Source of the DNA: CAZVJU01 sp964627195
GTDB taxonomy: Bacteria; Patescibacteriota; Microgenomatia; UBA8517
Direction of reading: 5' to 3'
Length of the DNA stretch: 40,602 nt
Assembly: GCA_964627195.1 (NCBI GenBank)
Contig: CAZVJU010000009.1
Span: 1 to 40,602 of the forward strand
Shown: piece by piece, positions 23,556-31,974 of the stretch
How the letters are laid out: every line of letters starts with the position of its first letter
Position numbering within the stretch: the first letter of the stretch is position 1
Notes under the pieces: generated by a model
Database searches by the model: none
Told to the model about the DNA's origin: nothing
The model's input: only the letters and a program-made list of their open reading frames with translations
Program-made: the position numbers and the translations under genes

Positions 23556-24551
23556 CTAAAATAAATGTTTATTAAACAACTGGGAACCCTCTGAAGATTC
23601 ATTAATAATTGTAAATAAAACCTCAGGTATTTTTTTCAGACGACTATTAATTTTTTTTGTATCTTTCGCCAAACAAAAAACGTGAACGTTCGCTCCTGCA
23701 TCCATAGTAAAATAGGCCAACAAACCTTTTTCCCGCCACTCATGTAACTTGTTTATAACTTCAACCGTCCCCTTATTCCAATAAAAAATCGGAGGTTTAG
23801 AAGTCATCGCAATCATATGAAGTTCAATTGCTTCTTCTTCAAGAAGTTCCCCGAACTTTTTAAAATTTTTCTTTAGAAGAGCGCTCTTTATCTCTTTCAG
23901 TCTTTTTGGGAGAAGTTTTTGTCTAGTTTTGTAAAAAGGACTTGTTGGCGCCAGAGAATGTCCTTCAGTGGAACTATTCTTTTTCTTTCCGCTTTCAACA
24001 ACTACCACAATATCTATTAAGTCCCAGTAGATAACAGGTGCAATTTGTACTGCGTATGAGGTGTCATTATTTGTTCCCTTCTTCCACTGGGCAAATCCAT
24101 CAACAATAGAGCGTGATGCTGAACCAGAACCTAGCCGGGCAAGAATTGAGAGTTCTTTTTTAGAAAGATTCAATCCTGAGGCAACACTTGCTGCAAGCGC
24201 AAGCGCTGAGAAAGCAGAAGCGGAGGAAGCAATACCTGCGTCTGAAGGAAAATTATTTTTCGATACCACTTTTACTCCCCACACCACATTTGACTTTTCC
24301 CTGACCAAATCAATTATTTTTAACACTCTCATTTTCTTTTCATCCTTGACTTCTTTCCTATCAAGAAATACTCGATCACTTCTAAAACGTGGATTAAATT
24401 CTACAGTTGTCGTCGTTACACAGTTAGTCAAATTCATCGAAATTGAATCATTAAAGGGAATGTTTAGTTTAGTATTTTTCTTTCCCCAGAATTTGATGAA
24501 AGCAATATTTGCAGGGGATTTTGCGGTTGCTTTAAATTTAGTTTTTTTCAA
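23556..24551 (-). CDS. mvaD: Mevalonate-phosphate or mevalonate-diphosphate decarboxylase (GHMP family)
   Basis: A 331-residue GHMP-superfamily decarboxylase. Family blocks are SPANIAFIKFWGKKN (with the Lys of KxWGK), FNDSISMNL, SDAGIASSASAFSALALA, LARLGSGSASRSIVDGFAQW and the catalytic-Asp block MDAGANVHVF. Classical members decarboxylate mevalonate 5-diphosphate to IPP; some archaeal and Chloroflexi members use mevalonate 5-phosphate and make isopentenyl phosphate. Because an isopentenyl phosphate kinase follows and no phosphomevalonate kinase is present, I favour the monophosphate substrate, but sequence alone does not settle it. It overlaps the mevalonate kinase gene by 14 bp. Confidence 0.9.
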   Translation of the reverse strand: MKKTKFKATAKSPANIAFIKFWGKKNTKLNIPFNDSISMNLTNCVTTTTVEFNPRFRSDRVFLDRKEVKDEKKMRVLKIIDLVREKSNVVWGVKVVSKNNFPSDAGIASSASAFSALALAASVASGLNLSKKELSILARLGSGSASRSIVDGFAQWKKGTNNDTSYAVQIAPVIYWDLIDIVVVVESGKKKNSSTEGHSLAPTSPFYKTRQKLLPKRLKEIKSALLKKNFKKFGELLEEEAIELHMIAMTSKPPIFYWNKGTVEVINKLHEWREKGLLAYFTMDAGANVHVFCLAKDTKKINSRLKKIPEVLFTIINESSEGSQLFNKHLF

Positions 24552-25476
24552 TTCTCACTCCTTTCGCTGTAAATTTAGCAGGTAAAACAGTAAGTTTTTT
24601 TTCTTTGGCAAAATTCAAGAGTTTCTCTTTATCGGGATGATAAACCAAAAGAATCCCTGAATTATCTTTAATTCCGCCGGCTCCCGATATTTTAGCAGCT
24701 CCACCAATTTTTTCAATTTCTTTAATTAAATCGATTGTATAATCTGATACGACACCTAACTCTTCTAAATACCTTTCATTCTCGCGAATCAATTCAATCA
24801 ATGAAACAGTCTCTTCCTGTAAAAAAAACTTTAGGAAACTCCGTGTATTCTTTTCAATATTCTTAAATATATTTTCTGTTCTCCTAGAATTTCTGGAAAA
24901 TTTTTCTGCAACATAGGTAACCATTTCCTTGGTGTTTTCTCTCGGTTTACCCGTATTTATAAGAATAACTTCAGGTATGGCAATTTTCGGTTTTATTTTT
25001 GAAAAGGTTTTAAATTTGTTTGTTTCTTTTCTATACCACAGAAAACCTCCGTATGTACTTATCGCAGGATCTACCCCACTTGGATTCCCGTGATAATACT
25101 TCTCAGTTTCGTACGCTATCTCATTTATTTTTTCCAAGTCAACTTTCCATCTAGCTAATTTCATTAAAGCCGCTGCAACACAAACACTAACTGCCGCTGA
25201 AGATCCCATCCCACTACCTATTGGAATCTCTGAGCCTAAATTAATTTTCAGTTTAGTAAATTTAGTGTCCAGAAATCTTTCAGTATTTCTCAGAGTTTTC
25301 ATTACGATATCTTTTGCCATGAGAGGATAAACGCCAAGATTACTTTTATCTTTTTCTATCCTAACTTTTGCATAAAGATCAACCGCGGCAACTAGAGCTG
25401 GGTATCCGTAAACAACAGCGTGTTCTCCTGAAAGAATAATTTTCCCAGGAGCAGAAGCAATAGTTTGAGAAGTCAT
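24538..25476 (-). CDS. mvk: Mevalonate kinase
   Basis: A 312-residue GHMP kinase that phosphorylates mevalonate at the 5-hydroxyl. Motif 1 is APGKIILSGEHAVVYGYPA; motif 2, the ATP-binding loop, is IPIGSGMGSSAAVSV; HGNPSGVDPAISTYGG holds the catalytic Asp; motif 3 is AAKISGAGGIKDNSG. The SGEHAVVYG form is specific for mevalonate kinase rather than phosphomevalonate or homoserine kinase. It follows the DUF35 gene by 6 bp and overlaps the decarboxylase gene. Confidence 0.95.
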   Translation of the reverse strand: MTSQTIASAPGKIILSGEHAVVYGYPALVAAVDLYAKVRIEKDKSNLGVYPLMAKDIVMKTLRNTERFLDTKFTKLKINLGSEIPIGSGMGSSAAVSVCVAAALMKLARWKVDLEKINEIAYETEKYYHGNPSGVDPAISTYGGFLWYRKETNKFKTFSKIKPKIAIPEVILINTGKPRENTKEMVTYVAEKFSRNSRRTENIFKNIEKNTRSFLKFFLQEETVSLIELIRENERYLEELGVVSDYTIDLIKEIEKIGGAAKISGAGGIKDNSGILLVYHPDKEKLLNFAKEKKLTVLPAKFTAKGVRIEKN

Positions 25477-25482
25477 TTTATA

Positions 25483-25893
25483 TTACCAGCCAGCCGGTCT
25501 GAATTTAATTCCATACTTTATAATTGTAGCTTCTCCTGGAGTAGCAAGCCTTCTGAAAACTGCTTCCACTCGCGTACCTATCTTAATATCCTTAACTGTG
25601 TAATCCGTAATTTGTGTAAAAACGATAGGTCCGCCATCAAGCTTTACTAACGCGACAGGGTATGGGGCAATTTCTTCAAAACCCACCGGCGCAGCATGAA
25701 TTAGGGACCAGGATAGTATTTTGCCTTTCGTTGGTAGATCCTTATCTTTGATATTTTTTCCTGAATGGCAAATGGGGCAATATATTTTTACAGGAAAAAA
25801 TAGGCTTTTGCACTTTGAACAATAGCCACCTCTAAGTCTATATTTTACCTTCTGCATTCTCCAATTTTTGGATGGTGAAAAATTTTGCATCAT
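25483..25893 (-). CDS. DUF35 zinc-ribbon/OB-fold protein, thiolase-HMG-CoA synthase scaffold
   Basis: A 136-residue protein with an N-terminal zinc ribbon, CSKCKSLFFPVKIYCPICHS (two CxxC pairs, about residues 25-44), and a C-terminal OB fold (GKILSWSLIHAAPVGF ... PYPVALVKLDGGPIVFTQITD). In archaea such a protein bridges acetoacetyl-CoA thiolase and HMG-CoA synthase and helps pass the intermediate between them. Here it follows thiolase and HMG-CoA synthase with 4-bp overlaps, the same gene set as in archaea, so the same role is inferred. Confidence 0.92.
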   Translation of the reverse strand: MMQNFSPSKNWRMQKVKYRLRGGYCSKCKSLFFPVKIYCPICHSGKNIKDKDLPTKGKILSWSLIHAAPVGFEEIAPYPVALVKLDGGPIVFTQITDYTVKDIKIGTRVEAVFRRLATPGEATIIKYGIKFRPAGW

Positions 25894-27041
25894 CGACCCT
25901 TTCTAAAAACGTGTACAACACAAGTTGCACCTGAACCGCCAACGTTATGAGTCAGACCGACTTCAGCATCCTTTACTTGCCTTTGTCCTGCCTCACCTCT
26001 AAGTTGTAAAGTAATTTCAACGACTTGCTTCACACCTGTAGCTCCTACTGGATGTCCACAAGCCTTTAGTCCGCCGGATGTATTTATCGGCAACTTCGAT
26101 CCGACTTTTGTTTCCCCCTTTCGTAAAGCTAAAAACGCTTTCCCCTTTTCGCAAAATCCAAGATCTTCCATCGCAAGAATTTCAGCAATAGTAAAACAGT
26201 CATGAACTTCAGCAAGGTCAATATCTTTGGGTGTCACCCCTGCTTCCTTGTAGGCAATTTCAGCTGCTTTTTGAGCCGCGTAAAGCGAAGTAAAACTACT
26301 TCTCTCGGAAAGAGTGAGTGTGTCTGTAGCTGCGCCGGAACCGGCGAAATAAACTGCACCACGCTTACCAATTTCTTCACCAGACAGAATTACTGCGGCA
26401 GCCCCATCCGAGACCGGCGAGCAATCCATAAGTTTTAACGGAGTAGCAACCGGGGGGCTAGCCATAACATCCTCCACCGTCAAGCCATTTTCCAAGTGCG
26501 CATTGGGGTTCAGGCTGGCGTGATAGTGATTTTTTACGGCAACCAAAGCCAAATCTTTCTCACTAGCTCCATACTTTTCCATATACGATCTTGCAATGAG
26601 GGCATAAAGCGCCGGAAAAGTCGCCCCATATGATGTCTCCCATTCCTCATCTCCCGCTTCCATCAGGGCGGAGCTAATTTCACCGTTTCCGAGATCAGTC
26701 ATTTTCTCGGCACCGACAACTAACACTCTTTTATACCTGCCGCTTAATATAGCCTCGCTTGCTCTAAGAACTGCCAACCCACCTGAGGCACATGCGGCTT
26801 CGATCCTTGTACTATCAACGGTAACTCCAAGTTCGCTGGCAACTAAACTTCCAAGATGTGATTGGCCAGAAACCCCTGAACCCAACATGTTTGCAACAAA
26901 TAGCGCATCAATATCAGTAGGTCCTATCCCTGCATCTTTAATTGCACTAAGCGAGGCATTACGTGCGAGATCTCTTAATGACTGATCCCATAATTCACCG
27001 AAGGGCGTCATTCCTACTCCCTCAACTACGATTTTTTTCAT
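25890..27041 (-). CDS. Acetyl-CoA acetyltransferase, archaeal SCP2-type thiolase
   Basis: A 383-residue thiolase that condenses two acetyl-CoA to acetoacetyl-CoA, the first step of the mevalonate pathway. The nucleophilic Cys84 is in RIEAACASGGLAV; downstream are LAEVHDCFTIAE and GGLKACGHPVGATGVKQ, giving active-site His residues, and HNVGGSGATCVVHVF near the end. These forms are characteristic of the archaeal SCP-x/thiolase branch rather than bacterial PhaA/AtoB, which carry a second catalytic Cys in a different C-terminal motif. It overlaps HMG-CoA synthase and the DUF35 gene by 4 bp on each side. Confidence 0.93.
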   Translation of the reverse strand: MKKIVVEGVGMTPFGELWDQSLRDLARNASLSAIKDAGIGPTDIDALFVANMLGSGVSGQSHLGSLVASELGVTVDSTRIEAACASGGLAVLRASEAILSGRYKRVLVVGAEKMTDLGNGEISSALMEAGDEEWETSYGATFPALYALIARSYMEKYGASEKDLALVAVKNHYHASLNPNAHLENGLTVEDVMASPPVATPLKLMDCSPVSDGAAAVILSGEEIGKRGAVYFAGSGAATDTLTLSERSSFTSLYAAQKAAEIAYKEAGVTPKDIDLAEVHDCFTIAEILAMEDLGFCEKGKAFLALRKGETKVGSKLPINTSGGLKACGHPVGATGVKQVVEITLQLRGEAGQRQVKDAEVGLTHNVGGSGATCVVHVFRKGR

Positions 27042-28081
27042 ACTAATAACTTTCCTCTCATCCTTAAATATTTTGAATATGAAACGTAATTTTTGTGGTT
27101 TATATAGTCGTTACATGTCCTTGCGGAACCCTGAATTTCTTGAATATGACCTGTTGTCACAAAAGAAAATGTATCCGAACCGGCTCCTGAGCCATAGGAG
27201 GTAACTAAAATCTTTTGGTTTGCCTTAGCAATATCTAAGACTTTCGCCAACCCAATTAGAGAAGATCCTGAATAAGGATTACCTATCAAATCAACAGCCA
27301 ATCCCACCTCTATCTGATTAGTCGAAAAACCAAGTTTTTTTGCGATACTTCTGGTAAACTTTCCGTTAGGCATATGGAAAACGGCGTAGTCATAATCTTT
27401 CGGTTTAGTCTTTGTTCTTAACAAAAAAGCACTTGTTGCTTCTTCTATGTGAGCAAAATAAGCAGGTTCTCCGGTAAAACGCCCACCATGTTTAGGATAT
27501 ACCTGTCCCGGCCTTCTCCAAAAATCCGGAGTGTCAGACGTATAAGACAAAGTGTCCAGAAGCTCGACCGCAATATTTTCCTTGCCCAAAATATATGCTC
27601 CTGCACCTGCCGCGGCTGTGTATTCAAGCGCATCACCGGGTGCCCCTTGAGCCGTGTCGGCCCCGATCGCCAAACCATAGTCAACTAATCCTGAGGAAAC
27701 TAACCCTAAAACTGCCTGCAAAGCTGCCGTACCCGCCTTACAAGCAAATTCGGTATCAAAAGACATATGAAATTTACTTACTCCCAAAGCTTCCGCAACA
27801 ACTCCTGAGGAAGGCTTAACCGCATACGGATGCGATTCCGAACCGACAAAGACAGCTCCTATCTCATCTGCCTTGATTTTGGCGCGAGTTATAGCATTTG
27901 TTGCTGCCTCAACAGATAAGGTAACAGCATCTTCATCAAAATTGGGAACTGCCTTTTCCTTAACTAAAAGTGAGTCACCCGGATTGAAAGGTTTTTCCCA
28001 AGCCCGCGCTATTTCCTCGGTTTTAATACGGGCATAAGGAATACTTACTCCGTAACCAACAATGCCGACTTTCTCCTTCAT
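27038..28081 (-). CDS. mvaS: Hydroxymethylglutaryl-CoA synthase, archaeal type
   Basis: A 347-residue thiolase-fold enzyme that joins acetyl-CoA and acetoacetyl-CoA to HMG-CoA. The triad is visible: E82 in GSESHPYAVKPSS, C114 in TEFACKAGTAALQ and H236 in AVFHMPNGKF. GIVGYGVSIPYARI at the N-terminus and LIGNPYSGSSLIGLA and TSYGSGAGSDTFSF near the end are typical of the short archaeal form. It overlaps HMG-CoA reductase and thiolase by 4 bp each. Confidence 0.95.
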   Translation of the reverse strand: MKEKVGIVGYGVSIPYARIKTEEIARAWEKPFNPGDSLLVKEKAVPNFDEDAVTLSVEAATNAITRAKIKADEIGAVFVGSESHPYAVKPSSGVVAEALGVSKFHMSFDTEFACKAGTAALQAVLGLVSSGLVDYGLAIGADTAQGAPGDALEYTAAAGAGAYILGKENIAVELLDTLSYTSDTPDFWRRPGQVYPKHGGRFTGEPAYFAHIEEATSAFLLRTKTKPKDYDYAVFHMPNGKFTRSIAKKLGFSTNQIEVGLAVDLIGNPYSGSSLIGLAKVLDIAKANQKILVTSYGSGAGSDTFSFVTTGHIQEIQGSARTCNDYINHKNYVSYSKYLRMRGKLLV

Positions 28082-29310
28082 ATTTTTTCTCCCCTCCCTA
28101 AACGCTTATGTGCTTTAGCCAGGTCTCCAGAAGACAGCGCAGCAATTAAAGATATTTCACCAGCCAAAACTGTTGCGGCGATAATTTCTGCAAATTTCTT
28201 AGCGTTAGATCCGGCAGGTTTCCCTCCTCCAACCACTCCCAAAATTGCTAGGGCTTCTTTTTGTGTTTCTAAACCCGTACCCCCGCCTATGGTACCAATT
28301 GGCAAGTCGGGCAAAGATACGGAGACGTATAAGCCTCCATCCACCAACTCAGCTGTTGTCATTCCTGAAGATCCTTCAACAACATGGGCCATATCCTGCC
28401 CCGTTGCCAGAAATAGTGCTGCGATAATATTTGCATGATGAGAATTAAAACCAAGTGACCCTGAGAGAGCTGAACCGACCAGGTTTTTTCTAATTTGTAC
28501 TTCAACAAAATCGGCAGGATTTGTCTTAAGAACTTTTTTTACAACCTCTTTCGGAATAACCACATCAGCATGTACACTGTGTCCCCTTTTTTCAATTTTA
28601 TTTAACCACGAAGCTTTTTTGTCTGTACATAAATTTCCGGAAAGAGCTATACAAGGAACTTTAGTCTCTTTCTCGATATACTTTTTTATCACATAATCAC
28701 AGGCAAAAGTCACCATATTCATTCCCATTGCGTCCCCCGTATCAAAGACAAAACGAAGGTAAACGTTCCTGCCAGCAATGTGGGGCGTTATCGAGATAAG
28801 GGTTAAGTGCGAATCCGTGCTTTGCACTTTTCGGGCAATCTCTTTGAAGTGAGACTTAATAAAAGAAATAAAGTCTTTTGTTTGCCTAAGATTTTTAGTA
28901 AGGAAAAGTGGAGCCCGTGTCATTCCACTTTGTTCAATAAAAGTATGTCCCCCGCCTGCATCGCTAATTGCCTTACAACCACGGTTAACACTGGCAACGA
29001 GAGCTCCCTCTGTGGTTGCCAGAGGAACAAAAACTTCACCGCTCACATAATCGCCGTTAATTTTTAAAGGCCCGGTAATCCCCAAAGGAATTTCAACTTT
29101 ACCTATAAGATTCTCGCAGTTTTTGCTTGATACACTCTTAATGTCAAAGACTGGGGAACCAATATTTTTTAGTTCTTTCTTTGTCAAACTTTCCAAAACA
29201 TGTCTGCGAATACTCATCTCCTCCTCTGGAGTAAACGAAGAAGAAACAGCATGGAATTTCTTTTCTTTGATCAACTTATAAATTTCTTTATCTATTTTTG
29301 TTTGTACCAT
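28078..29310 (-). CDS. hmgA: 3-hydroxy-3-methylglutaryl-CoA reductase, class I
   Basis: The 410-residue enzyme reduces HMG-CoA to mevalonate. Catalytic residues are E101 (ATTEGALV), a Lys of the pair at 231-232 (DKKASW), D306 (GQDMAHVVEGSSGM) and H401 (LAKAHKRLGRG). DAMGMNMV is the cofactor-binding segment, and GTIGGGTGLETQ is typical of class I (archaeal and eukaryotic) rather than class II bacterial enzymes. There is no membrane domain, as in archaea. It is the first gene of the mevalonate operon and is divergent from a sigma factor gene. Confidence 0.96.
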   Translation of the reverse strand: MVQTKIDKEIYKLIKEKKFHAVSSSFTPEEEMSIRRHVLESLTKKELKNIGSPVFDIKSVSSKNCENLIGKVEIPLGITGPLKINGDYVSGEVFVPLATTEGALVASVNRGCKAISDAGGGHTFIEQSGMTRAPLFLTKNLRQTKDFISFIKSHFKEIARKVQSTDSHLTLISITPHIAGRNVYLRFVFDTGDAMGMNMVTFACDYVIKKYIEKETKVPCIALSGNLCTDKKASWLNKIEKRGHSVHADVVIPKEVVKKVLKTNPADFVEVQIRKNLVGSALSGSLGFNSHHANIIAALFLATGQDMAHVVEGSSGMTTAELVDGGLYVSVSLPDLPIGTIGGGTGLETQKEALAILGVVGGGKPAGSNAKKFAEIIAATVLAGEISLIAALSSGDLAKAHKRLGRGEKI

Positions 29311-29464
29311 CCTAAGTATCTTTTGGTTCGTGATATCTGACTTTAATTTCCGGAATTAAGTAGCGATCGAATACTTTTTGAAAATTATAATCACAATTTC
29401 AAATTTCAAATTCACACAAAAACCAATCACGAGCTAGGCCGTGATATAATTATTAGTCTTTCCT
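29311..29464. promoter_or_regulatory. Divergent regulatory region between HMG-CoA reductase and ECF sigma factor
   Basis: Plus strand: an extended -10, TGATATAAT (TATAAT 29445-29450), lies 14 bp before the sigma ATG. It overlaps the inverted repeat ATCACG-N8-CGTGAT (29426-29445). A third CGTGAT box is at 29329-29334, near the reductase start. Minus strand: a TATAAT at 29384-29389 could serve the mevalonate operon and would give a leader of about 70 nt containing a near-palindrome (29342-29361) centred on CCGG. The shared boxes suggest one regulator for both directions. Confidence 0.5.
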
Positions 29465-30034
29465 ATGTCTAAAACCCCACGTAAATCATTTGTCTTTCTG
29501 TACCGAAATTTTGCCTTACCTCTAACGAAATTTATTGTTAAGAGAGTTGGTGGAAATAAAGAAATGGCTGAGGAAGTATTTTCCAGAACTGTTTCTGCAG
29601 CATGGGAAGGGTGGAATTCATTCCAGCACAAAAGCAGCTACTTCACATGGGTTTGCAGGATCGCTCTTAATAAAATTGCAGATTATTACCGGGAAGAAAT
29701 TAACCGTGAATCTAAATTTGTCGCTCCTTTGTTGGAAGAAATCGCGCAAGCCAGTGTTACCGATCTATCACCCGCGGAAAGACTGGCTCTTGATGAATTA
29801 AGGGCTTCAGTAAGAGCATGTTTAAAATTATTGCCCGAGGACAAGAAACAGTTACTATTTTTGCGCTACTGGAAAGATTTAACTTTAAAACAAATTGCAA
29901 AACAACTTGGAGTCTCTGAAAGAGCCGTCGAAGGAAAACTTTATCGAGCCCGGAAAAGATTAGATGAGATTATTTCCTTAGAACATCCTGAAATAGTCCC
30001 AGATTATCTCAGAAAAGATAAAAAAGAAATTTAA
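29465..30034 (+). CDS. ECF-type RNA polymerase sigma factor
   Basis: A 189-residue sigma70-family protein of the extracytoplasmic-function group. Region 2 covers about 15-80 (KFIVKRVGGNKEMAEEVFSRTVSAAWEGWNSF and FTWVCRIALNKIADYYR); region 4 covers about 112-172 (LKLLPEDKKQLLFLRYWKDLTLKQIAKQLGVSERAVEGKLYRARKRL), a clear helix-turn-helix. No anti-sigma gene is next to it. It is divergent from the mevalonate operon and shares boxes with it, so control of isoprenoid genes is possible but unproven. Confidence 0.93.
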   Translation: MSKTPRKSFVFLYRNFALPLTKFIVKRVGGNKEMAEEVFSRTVSAAWEGWNSFQHKSSYFTWVCRIALNKIADYYREEINRESKFVAPLLEEIAQASVTDLSPAERLALDELRASVRACLKLLPEDKKQLLFLRYWKDLTLKQIAKQLGVSERAVEGKLYRARKRLDEIISLEHPEIVPDYLRKDKKEI

Positions 30035-30080
30035 TATTTTAGAAACCTAGTGAAGTTGACTTAAGCCCGATTAATCTTAA

Positions 30081-31052
30081 TTAATCACTAATCCAAATAT
30101 CTCCGCCTATTTGTCTTCCAACCCCCAATACTCTAGTTTTATTTGCATCGTAATATTTAAGAACTTCATGTATTTCCTCTTGTGTTAATACCTGGTGGAC
30201 ATGTTTTCCTCCAGAAACCGCCCTGTTATATAAATAGTCATGCAAAACTGTTCTAATGACTGGTTCTTCTAATGACAAAATCCCCGGAGAAACAGGAAAA
30301 TAAAATTGTGTTTCATCTGATTGCAAGAGTGGATCTAAACAACCACTTAACTTAACCTCATTTGTTCTTACAAAAATATCAATGGGGGGTACTGGAAATC
30401 CAAAACGGTACTCCCTTAATTCTTCCACAGATGGTTCTTTACCATACAACTCCTTAAATTCAGAAAATGCTCTTGCCGATAAAACAAGATCAGACTTTGT
30501 AGAAATTCCTAAACCTACAAGCACTCTGTGCCGAGGAACGGTTGGATTAATATTTTCGAAAAAAGTAATATATTGATCAATAATCTCTCCGCCTTCCTGT
30601 GTCCTAATATAATCCATGTCTCCGTAAAAGTGCAATGAGGCTTGATGTTTTTCTAAAACTCTCAAGGTATCATCTCCGGTTAAAGGATCGAGTAACAACT
30701 TAAGACCGTAAGGAATAAACCCTGGTCGTGTCAGATTTCCCATTGTTGCCAAGGGTCCTGTTACAAACTCTACCCCCATATCAAAAAGCAAATCGCCTGT
30801 TTCTACTGACTTTTCCATTAATTGCCTCATTTCATTTGAGGGATCATGTTCATAAGAATAAACATCTTCTAAATGACTTGTCAGTTGAAGCATTCTTCTC
30901 GTTCCATCAACCACCAACGCCACATTCTTTGGCTTCCCTCTTTGCCCTACTATTTCAGCAACTTCAGACCTTGATAATTGCAAGAATTCTGCTTGAGACA
31001 GTCTACGAGAGTAATCTGGATATGATTGGCCTTCTGGACCTAAAAGAAACAT
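30081..31052 (-). CDS. Divergent cis-prenyltransferase homologue
   Basis: The 323-residue protein shows remote but consistent cis-prenyltransferase features: NVALVVDGTRRM at 43-54 matches the catalytic DGNRRWA block (Asp49), HRVLVGLGISTKSDLVLSARAF near 175 matches the ALxYGGRxEI block, and PIDIFVRTNEVKLSGCLDPLLQSDETQFYFPV near 223 matches the PDLxIRTSGExRxSxFLLWQxxYxExxF block. Key changes are loss of the Trp after DGxRR, loss of the FSxENW motif and loss of the Gly-Glu after RTS. It starts 22 bp after the rpsI stop, so it may share the ribosomal transcript. Function is unknown; some diverged family members make terpenoid products rather than carrier lipid. Confidence 0.7.
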   Translation of the reverse strand: MFLLGPEGQSYPDYSRRLSQAEFLQLSRSEVAEIVGQRGKPKNVALVVDGTRRMLQLTSHLEDVYSYEHDPSNEMRQLMEKSVETGDLLFDMGVEFVTGPLATMGNLTRPGFIPYGLKLLLDPLTGDDTLRVLEKHQASLHFYGDMDYIRTQEGGEIIDQYITFFENINPTVPRHRVLVGLGISTKSDLVLSARAFSEFKELYGKEPSVEELREYRFGFPVPPIDIFVRTNEVKLSGCLDPLLQSDETQFYFPVSPGILSLEEPVIRTVLHDYLYNRAVSGGKHVHQVLTQEEIHEVLKYYDANKTRVLGVGRQIGGDIWISD

Positions 31053-31074
31053 AAGGAATAACTAAAAAATAATA

Positions 31075-31494
31075 CTATCTCTTTGGAGATTGCTTTACGC
31101 GACGGGCCTTTCCACCCATACCGACTTTTCGGCGCTCGCGTGTCCTGGGGTCCCGGGTAAGAAGACCGGCTTTTTTGAGAGGAGGCCGAAATTCATCTTT
31201 ATTAAGTTTTGCTAAGGCTCTTGATATACCGTGCGTAACTGCTTCAAGCTGGCCTCTGGCTCCGCCTCCAACAACTTTAACACTCGCATAATATTTGTCC
31301 AATGCATCAACAACCCTAAGTGGCTTCGTCCATATTTGCTTATTCAAATCACCCGGGAAGTATTTTTCTATCGGTTTGCCGTTTACGGTTGTATCTCCCT
31401 TGCCCCTAAAAACACGGACACGTGCGGAGGCGGTTCTTCGCCGCCCAACTGCATATGTGTAATCTAGTTTGCTTGCTTTTTTCGCTACTGGCAT
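31075..31494 (-). CDS. rpsI: 30S ribosomal protein S9
   Basis: The 139-residue protein has the S9 signatures YAVGRRRTASARVRVFRG at the start, VVGGGARGQLEAVTHGISRAL in the middle and the basic tail ending KARRVKQSPKR, whose last residues reach the ribosomal P-site tRNA. It follows rplM by 3 bp, the universal pairing. Confidence 0.97.
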   Translation of the reverse strand: MPVAKKASKLDYTYAVGRRRTASARVRVFRGKGDTTVNGKPIEKYFPGDLNKQIWTKPLRVVDALDKYYASVKVVGGGARGQLEAVTHGISRALAKLNKDEFRPPLKKAGLLTRDPRTRERRKVGMGGKARRVKQSPKR

Positions 31495-31497
31495 ATT

Positions 31498-31959
31498 CTA
31501 TATTTGTGCTTTTGATACTGGATCTTTTGATTTAAATTTATCCTCATACGGATGATTACCACCCGCAAATATTTTCAACCTCCTCAGTCTTTTTGATTTT
31601 AATCTGTTATCAGGAAGCATTCCGGAAACTGCATGTTCAATAATTTTCTCAGGCGCTTCACTCATCATCTTGGCAAAACTAACTTCCTTAAAACCTCCCG
31701 GGTAACCGGAATGGCTTCGATAGACCTTTTGCTTAGCCTTATTACCAGTTAGTGCGATTTGAGAGACATTTACAACTATAACATAGTCGCCCATATCCAT
31801 ATGGCCTGAATACGTCGGCTTATGTTTCCCCGTTAAAAGCCGTGCAACTTCCGTAGAAAGTCTTCCCAAAACCTGATTTTGGGCATCGATAAGATGCCAA
31901 TTTCTTTTAACATCTTTCTTTTTCGGCTGATATGTTTTCATATTAGTTTTAAGTAACAA
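31498..31959 (-). CDS. rplM: 50S ribosomal protein L13
   Basis: L13 is recognised by WHLIDAQNQVLGRLSTEVARLLTGKHKPTYSGHMDMGDYVIVVN and by the later MLPDNRLKSKRLRRLKIFAGGNHPY. It is an early assembly protein of the large subunit. The 153-residue frame starts at a TTG-free run with an internal ATG at residue 6 (MKTYQPKKKDVKRNWHL) that is a plausible true start. It sits 15 bp after rplQ. Confidence 0.96.
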   Translation of the reverse strand: MLLKTNMKTYQPKKKDVKRNWHLIDAQNQVLGRLSTEVARLLTGKHKPTYSGHMDMGDYVIVVNVSQIALTGNKAKQKVYRSHSGYPGGFKEVSFAKMMSEAPEKIIEHAVSGMLPDNRLKSKRLRRLKIFAGGNHPYEDKFKSKDPVSKAQI

Positions 31960-31974
31960 GTAATAAGTAACAGG

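Noticed and set aside
30069..30086. GATTAA/TTAATC inverted repeat as a terminator between the sigma factor and the cis-prenyltransferase homologue
   Set aside because: The stem is only six A/T-rich pairs, overlaps the stop codon and has no clear T-run, so evidence is too weak.
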